A stretch of DNA of 64,000 nt, taken from Maratus speciosus (lineage: Eukaryota; Arthropoda; Arachnida; Araneae; Salticidae). Each line of letters begins with the position of its first letter. The stretch's first letter is position 1. Under the pieces are notes generated by a model, which saw only the letters and a program-made list of their open reading frames with translations, was not told the origin of the DNA and did no database searches. This document shows positions 58,438-64,000 of this stretch, in pieces. The stretch is taken from NCBI GenBank assembly GCA_963932465.1, contig OZ010792.1, positions 283,819,836 through 283,883,835 of the forward strand, in the 5' to 3' direction. A program made the translations under genes and the position numbers.

Positions 58438-58831
58438 TTAGGTTGAGCTAAAAGTTCTGGGAAATTTTTAATTTAATAATACCAGAATTTGTATCGTATA
58501 TAGGAGTACTAGTGGTATATCTATGGGAGTTCAGGAATTTCGGCTCCAAAATGCCTGTTGAGCAGTATGATTTGCGTGTGTTGATCCGGCATTATTGGAG
58601 AAAAGGTCTAACGATTCTGAAAGCCCACGATAAGCTTAATGAGGGTGAAGGTGCTGGTATGTCGACAAACTTCGTACTTCCAGCAAATCTGGAATCTGGC
58701 AGAACGATGGCAGAAAGTCGTTTACTATGATGGTCTCTACTTTTGAAGAATATTCCTTGTTGCTTTTGTTTTTAATTTACGCATAACAACGCAACTTTCA
58801 CAAATTTCCCAGAGCTTTTTGCTCAACCTTG
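58438..58831 (+). mobile_element. Mariner deletion derivative, 394 bp
   Basis: Ends TTAGGTTGAGCTAAAAGTTC and its inverted right copy (CTTTTTGCTCAACC) flanked by TA. The pairing continues through GGGAAATTT. The ends suit the irritans-type mariners. It retains only the two extremities of a transposase gene. Confidence 0.9.
58551..58742 (+). pseudogene. Mariner transposase, N and C termini only
   Basis: From the ATG at 58551 the frame gives VLIRHYWRKGLTILKAHDKL with NEGEGAG after it, the first helix-turn-helix of a mariner transposase. After about 40 residues another frame gives NLAERWQKVVYYDGLYF and a stop, the typical C-terminus. The whole catalytic region is deleted, so it cannot be functional. 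Confidence 0.8.
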
Positions 58832-58899
58832 TAAATTAATTTATTTTATACGTTTTTCCATTACGGACGCACTTTTTTTCAAATAAAAAATGAAACACG

Positions 58900-59390
58900 T
58901 ATATTTTCCTTGGAGGAAAGAGATAGATGGAGATGCAGTAAGGAGGAGACGCCAAAAAAGTAACCCTAAAATCCGCTACAGTAGGCCCAAACACAAGTAC
59001 GTTCTTTCCCGAAAAAAAAAAAAAAAAAAAAAACTTTTAGTAATACAGTTTTTAATTCATAATACAATGGAATGCTGGGTACTTACGTATTAACGCCACC
59101 GCAACTTATATATATATATATATACTTATTATTATTATCGCTGCGGTGGCGTTAATACGTAAGTACCGAATGCTGCTTTGGAATGCTTAAAAATAAGCAG
59201 ATCACTTTCATTTAGAGAAAAAAATGCACGGGTGATGTCAAAGAATTCGGTCCCTGTTCCAGGTGCTTATGTTGTTTGAGCCTAGTGAGAGCATTTAAAT
59301 ATGAGCGATAACGCGCATCATATTGCAAACCGTTTTACGACATACTACATCTCCATCTATCTCTTTCCTCCATCTATATTTTCAGAAGAA
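58900..59390. mobile_element. Inverted-repeat element carrying a 90-bp MITE
   Basis: GGAGGAAAGAGATAGATGGA then GATG near 58913 reappears inverted near 59349-59371, with TATATTTTCC-like ends outside it. The interior includes a poly(A) run (59010-59031) and the mini-element at 59078. Borders are approximate. Confidence 0.6.
59078..59167. mobile_element. 90-bp mini-transposon with perfect 8-bp TSD
   Basis: GGTACTTACGTATTAACGCC then ACCGCA is repeated exactly in inverted form, with only about 38 bp (a TA run and TTATTA repeats) between the arms. The flanks are GAATGCTG on both sides (59070-59077 and 59168-59175). The GGTACTT start and 8-bp duplication are shared with the MITE family at 3.0-4.1 kb. 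Confidence 0.92.
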
Positions 59391-60439
59391 AAAAAAATCA
59401 TGGAGTTAGTAATTATAGACAGAATCATGATTAATTAAATAAATAAAATATTATTTCATTATTCCGCCAAAATATCTCAAAACTGCCTTTTTTAAAAAAA
59501 TTTAATTAAGGAAAGAAATATTTTTGGACTTGATAGAAATAAAAAATAATCTGTAGATTCTAACAATATTATTTTCTTATCGAAGGATTTAATAAAAAAC
59601 ATTTTTTATTATTTTGTTGAATATATTTTTCCATTATATGGATTTATTTTTGTAAACGATAATGAAACCTGCGTATTTCTTGCAGTAAATAAAAATCAAT
59701 GAGTCAGTAAAAATAAATAAAGTCATGAATTAATAAGTACGTGAAATATTATTGTTGCATCAAAATTTCTCATTTTTTTAAATTATTTAAATAAGGAAAG
59801 GAATATGTCTGCATTTTGCAAAGACGAAATATTTTAAATATTGAAAATAACTGCAGAATTTATACTTCAAACCACAAAAGAATATTAAACTTTCTTATAT
59901 TAAAAATGTATGTTATTTGAGAGGAAAATATACATTTTAATAGAATACTTTATTAAGATTGATTGCAAATGGTGCATATTTTGGTGCTCATTCCTTTTTA
60001 TCATATAATAATTTCACGATTTCTTTTATGAATTTTTTAAAATACCTTTTTTTTTACAAAAATTATAGCATATTTTTAATGAATTAAAATTTGTGAAAAT
60101 TCAATTATTTACGTTCAATTATAAAAGTATTTTTCAGTGTTAAGAATTCAAATACACAATTTATTCTTATTAGGTGAAATCATTTACGCAGACGATACTT
60201 AAGCATTTTAAAAGAATTACATTATGATTTTTTTTAAAGTGGCAACAAAAGAATTAAAAACAAATAAAATTAATTGTTAGATTTGTTAAAATGTTATTCG
60301 AATTCGAAGGTTGAAAATTGAACCAAATGAAACATATTTACTATTAAGAAGTAATTACTATTAATATTATTTTTAATATGTTTGCCGTTTAAAAACAATT
60401 TATGGAATGTATTAGTTCTATTATAATTGTTCCAAAGCA
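59391..60439. other. Unassigned AT-rich DNA
   Basis: About 80% A+T by eye, no reading frame of note and no transposon ends recognised. Two related blocks (near 59490-59660 and 59740-59840: AAGGAAAGAAATAT / AAGGAAAGGAATAT) suggest an old duplication. Confidence 0.45.
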
Positions 60440-60985
60440 ATGTTGGCCGTTTCTGAAATGACAAACGGAGTTGAACTATTTCTTAGCTTATCAATTGGGT
60501 CTAAAGTAATGTTACGTTCTAATTTGTGGATCGAAAAAGGTTTAGTAAACGGGGCTTTAGGCTATGTTGCAGATATTATTTATGAAGAATATCACGGGCC
60601 ACCAGACCAGATGCCGCGAATAATCATGGTTAAATTTGAAAACTACAATCATTCAACTTATGAGAATGGCTGCGTTCCGATTCCACCAATAACTAAATTC
60701 TGGAAAAATGGAAATCAAGAAAACAATTTCCTCTGTAGTTAGCTTTTGCAGTTACAATTCATAAATCCCAATGTTTAACATTAGATAAAGCAGTTGTAGA
60801 TATAGGGGATAAAGAGACATCAGTTGGCTTAACATACGTAGCGTTGTCGAGAGAGAAAACCCTTCAAGGTTTAGCATTCAGTAGAAAATTTCCTTACGAG
60901 AGATTCTACAATATCAAAAATTCTCATATGCTAACATACAGAAAAAAAGAAGAAAATAGAATTAAAAGTTTTACAATTAATAATT
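60440..60985 (+). pseudogene. PIF1-family helicase C-terminal fragment
   Basis: The frame from 60440 gives IGSKVMLRSNLWIEKGLVNG with ALGYVADIIYEE, a conserved block of PIF1-like helicases including those of Helitrons. After a stop at 60740 a shifted frame continues LAFAVTIHKSQCLTLDKAVV, then GLTYVALSREKTLQGLAF and PYERFYNI, the last helicase motifs (HKSQG here has Cys for Gly). The ATP-binding motifs and any Rep domain are absent from the window. It could be a fragment of an autonomous Helitron or of a PIF1-like gene; the frameshift and missing N-terminus make it non-functional. Confidence 0.8.
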
Positions 60986-61425
60986 CTTAGTATCAACGAG
61001 AGCAGATTTCAAATGCTTTTGCAGAAAATAGGATTTTGAAGAAGTGACTTTCTTCAAGCTCTCTTCGAATATATTATTCTAAGATTGCTATCAAAGATTA
61101 TTTGATGTGAATAACAAAGATTGGAAACATACCTATTTCAAACCATTTGAGAAAACACCAGAGGTTATTGGAAAATGTAAAAACATCTTTAAAAGAGCTT
61201 TTAGTTCAAAATTTAAAAATATTTTGTAAAATTTTGCTTCGAAAACATTTTTATTTTTACCAGTCTTATATCATAAATATAAAAAATTCCGAGGAAATTC
61301 TTAGTTATTTCGCTGAATTTACATTTCTAAAATTAAAATGCGCCAAAACATAAAATAACGTTTTTGCTTAATAAAGATGCAAAAATAATATAAAAAAATA
61401 TTGTTACTTTCAAATATTTATCTCA
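60986..61425. other. Tail of the helicase region, unassigned
   Basis: AT-rich; possible decayed sequence downstream of the helicase. No conserved domain seen. Confidence 0.4.
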
Positions 61426-61792
61426 TTAACCCATTTATGCCTAGCGTCCCATTTTTGGGACGCTTCGAATTTTAATAAATTTTTACATTTTTCTTCTTCT
61501 TTACATTAAAATTGTATGAAGTAATTGTCTATAAATGTCTTTATCTATTACCGAGAGATGACAGCATATGATTGATATTTATCTGCTTAAATGTAAAAAG
61601 TATGCGAAATGTAAAAAGTAAGTTTATTTGTATTTTTTGTATCAAGGATCCAAAGAAATAAGTTAAATCTTAGCTCCTAGACTTCTTTGAAATACGTATT
61701 TTTTTAAATTGCGAAATTATATGTTCAAGTCTATTTTTTATGCATGTTTGTAACGCACAAAATATAGGGCGCAAGGCGCAAATGGGTACATA
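61426..61792. mobile_element. Possible piggyBac-like MITE
   Basis: The left TTAACCCATTTATGCCTAGC with GTCCC recalls piggyBac ends (TTAACCC). The right end GGGCGCAAGGCGCAAATGGG is a diverged inverted partner. GGGACGC follows the left end as a small hairpin. The right TTAA is not present (GGGTAC), so this is tentative. Confidence 0.4.
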
Positions 61793-62366
61793 TGTTTATT
61801 AGACATTTAGGGGGCAGTTATTTATGTAAAGTCTTTTTCAAGATGATTTTGAAATAAATTGTTTTTTAGCCTCAAGTACGATTATTCTTAATTTATTATT
61901 AATAATACTTATAATGGTCTCTGTAAAGAAATAAATATATTTTTTTAATAGTTCATGAAAATACTAAGTATAGTATATAATATACAATTTAAAAGCTTAA
62001 TTTATATAAATTTAGACAAAACATATCATTATGCATTTTTCCATATATGGATATTCCCATATTTATTACGTTTACATTTTATCAAATAAATACAAAAATA
62101 TTTTAACGTAATATTTTTCGTGTTTTTCCAGTTCATTTTGCAACATTTTGAAGTGATTTTACCAACAAATTTGAAAAAACAAAAATTCATGCTTAAATAA
62201 TGCTTCGCGAATCCAAACAAAGCATTGCTTTTGCTAGTAATACTTATTGTTTAAGGATTACTATTGTGTTGAATCGATTAAAATAACTATTAACAAAATA
62301 TCCTAAAATAATCATGTTCATAGACCGTGCAATATTAGAATATTTTTATTTATTTGTTTTGAAAAT
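61793..62366. other. Unassigned AT-rich DNA
   Basis: No gene or repeat supported. Confidence 0.45.
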
Positions 62367-62420
62367 GACTCGGGTAGAGTCGAAACATGTAAGCAGTTGA
62401 ATAAATCTATTTTTACTGTT
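62361..62420 (+). other. Penelope-type GTCGAAAC motif (hammerhead-like)
   Basis: TGACTCGGGTAGAGTCGAAA followed by CATGT, CAGTTGAATAAA and a T-rich stretch. A 5-bp stem GACTC/GAGTC precedes GAAAC, as in stem II and the GAAA core of the hammerhead ribozymes found in Penelope-like elements. The CTGATGA half is imperfect (TTGAAAATGA). It lies 550 bp before a Penelope-type RT, so it may be a terminal-repeat remnant. Confidence 0.4.
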
Positions 62421-62639
62421 TTTAAAGTTTTAATTTACGCCTTTTAGCAATTAAAATCAGTGCATGTTTATAATGTTGAAATAAAAATCATTTCAAAGCA
62501 TCCATCTAACAAAGAATCAAAGAAACTCGTTTACCTTGAAGGTACCAAAGTTATCCTACAAGGAAGTTCGGTTAAAAAAAAATAAAATAAAATAAAAACA
62601 AGATAACTGAAACAAGTGCGATGGAAAAGGTTTTAAATA

Positions 62640-62918
62640 CGTAATATTTAGAACCGTCATAAGTCATTCTGTAGCTCTTGGGTCGAATGTCTTGTGTGTG
62701 TGGAAGAAAGGGGGTACACATTTCTTAACAGTAATACTATCATATTAATTTTATTTGAAATATTTGCATTCAAATGTGCTTTTTTATTATTATTATTTCC
62801 TAGTTCTAGATCAGCTTTCAACATTTTCCAACATAGCTGAAAACTGTTTATCACTTCGTTTCGTCTGTCCGTCAGTCAATGTGTCAATGCTCTAACTTTT
62901 GTAAATATAAAATATTAA
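62640..62918 (-). repeat. Mariner-end satellite, inverted unit
   Basis: CAACATTTTCCAACATAGCT, TTCGTCTGTCCGTCAGTCAA and CAATGCTCTAAC are reverse complements of the GTTGGAAAGTGTT / CAGACGGGCAGACAAAC / GAGTTAGAGCA blocks of other arrays. The Penelope-type sequence begins directly after it. Confidence 0.6.
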
Positions 62919-64000
62919 ATTGATGGTCCGTATGTGGATATCCGCAAAGACCCTTCCACTAGTGAAATTAACTCTATTAAGTCTGCCATTAAGTCTTCTT
63001 CCATTATTCCTGCTAACTTTAAAAAGTCCCTTATTCCGTCTATTGCGCATTGTGCCAGGTTTTATGCTTTACCTAAGGTCCATAAACCTGACATTCCTTT
63101 TAGACCTATTGTCTCTAGTATCGGTACAGCTTCTTATAAGCTTGCCAAATATTTAGTTTCTGTTTTTTCCCCACTTTTGAGCAGTAACTGTTTCACTGTT
63201 AAGAATTCTTTTGATTTTGTTAAAAAACTTCATAATTTTAAGCCGCAGGGTCACATGATGGTTTCTTTTGATGTTAAATCATTATTTACAAACGTTCCGG
63301 TTGAGGGGGCTTTAGATTGCCTCAAGAAAAGGCTTTGTGAATTCCATTTCTCTTATTTTGAAATCGAGGAACTTATACTTCTCACTCGCGCTTGCTTGTC
63401 GCAAAATACTTTTGTTTTCAATAGTAATTTCTTCCGTATGATTGACGGTTTGGCTATGGGTAATCCTCTTAGTCCAATTTTATGCGATATTTATATGCAC
63501 TATTTTGAGGTCAAGCTTTTTGAAATCTTAAAATTTCCGTTCTATGTTCGTTATGTTGATGATGTTTATGTCCTGATTGAAATGAATTCGGATATTAATC
63601 ATATTCTCTCTGTTATGAATTCCATTGATCCCTGCATTCAATTTACCTCTGAAATTGAGACCAATAACTGTCTTTCTTTCCTGGATGTCCTTGTTATTCG
63701 TTGTGATAATGGCTTTCAGACTACCGTCTTTCGTAAACCTTTTGCTGTCAGTCTCCCACCTCACAGGTATTCTTCTCATCCCCCTAACCAGAAATTCGCT
63801 GCTTTCAATACTTTTGTTTTTCGGGCTACTAATATTTGTTCCACTCCTCAGTTACTTAGTGCTGAACTTAATTACCTCAAAGCTATTGCTGTCGATCGTG
63901 GTTATTCCTCTAATATTATCGATTCTATTTATAAGAATTTGACGAAATCCGACCATTCTGAAAAGCATTCTAATTCCAACTCTAATACTTCAGTTGTATT
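62919..64000 (+). CDS. Penelope-like element reverse transcriptase, partial
   Basis: An open frame without any stop from 62919 to the window end, about 360 codons. In order it shows: PKVHKPDIPFRPIVSS; SFDVKSLFTNVPV with the first catalytic Asp; IDGLAMGNPLSPILCDIYM; YVRYVDDVYVL with the YVDD box; NNCLSFLDVLV and VFRKPF. These are the RT motifs of Penelope-like elements, which prime on target DNA ends. The usual N-terminal part is absent and the frame has no start codon at its beginning. It therefore looks 5'-truncated, joined to satellite DNA. A GIY-YIG endonuclease would be expected downstream, outside the window. Its third positions are rich in T and C, unlike the A-rich surroundings, consistent with a recent arrival. 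Confidence 0.92.
   Translation, partial: MDGPYVDIRKDPSTSEINSIKSAIKSSSIIPANFKKSLIPSIAHCARFYALPKVHKPDIPFRPIVSSIGTASYKLAKYLVSVFSPLLSSNCFTVKNSFDFVKKLHNFKPQGHMMVSFDVKSLFTNVPVEGALDCLKKRLCEFHFSYFEIEELILLTRACLSQNTFVFNSNFFRMIDGLAMGNPLSPILCDIYMHYFEVKLFEILKFPFYVRYVDDVYVLIEMNSDINHILSVMNSIDPCIQFTSEIETNNCLSFLDVLVIRCDNGFQTTVFRKPFAVSLPPHRYSSHPPNQKFAAFNTFVFRATNICSTPQLLSAELNYLKAIAVDRGYSSNIIDSIYKNLTKSDHSEKHSNSNSNTSVV

Noticed and set aside
63625..63942. 105-codon frame, and one at 62920-63156
   Set aside because: Alternate-frame shadows of the Penelope-type RT.

Overview
The window is AT-rich, low-gene-density nuclear DNA of an animal, most likely an arthropod and plausibly a spider or other chelicerate. The evidence is indirect: an animal-type alpha-tubulin, an I/LOA-like LINE, Tc1/mariner, hAT, pogo, Penelope-like and Helitron sequences, and no prokaryotic gene organisation. 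No tRNA or rRNA gene was recognised.

Layout. 1-2600: a single-exon, full-length alpha-tubulin gene, the only host-type gene recognised. Its catalytic glutamate codon (E254) reads alanine and its last residue is Phe. 2.8-4.2 kb: a nest of small inverted-repeat transposons with exact 8-bp target duplications. 4.7-7.9 kb: an old non-autonomous Helitron broken by a foldback element. 9.8-11.1 kb: a satellite of about 150 bp per unit. 11.3-12.4 kb: a pogo-like element. 14.6-21.05 kb: a nearly full LINE on the minus strand. Its ORF2 (endonuclease, RT, RNase H) is intact; its ORF1 is split by a 190-bp inverted-repeat insert. 21.1-26.1 and 31.9-37.0 kb: two related 5-kb elements with hAT ends whose interiors are built of mariner remnants and a mariner-end satellite. 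38.6-40.0 kb: a hAT element with transposase remnants. 41.3-46.6 and 49.6-58.3 kb: Helitrons nested in Helitrons in opposite orientations, a 1.5-kb palindrome and a retroposed SINE-like sequence. 58.4-59.4 kb: a mariner deletion derivative and a 90-bp mini-transposon. 60.4-61.0 kb: a PIF1-family helicase fragment. 62.9-64.0 kb: a Penelope-like reverse transcriptase that runs off the window.

How the parts relate. Most of the window is transposons inserted into transposons. The order of events can often be read exactly, because paralogous copies keep the empty site: the AT target of Helitrons, and GCTATATG of the second 5-kb hAT element in the duplicated segment near 46.94 kb. A tandem satellite made of mariner-type ends (CTTTTGTGCAGCCCTGTA) is the background into which the LINE, one 5-kb hAT element and two Helitrons were inserted. 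Most other short reading frames are AT-rich noise or antisense shadows of these elements. All family assignments come from reading the sequence by eye; no search was run.
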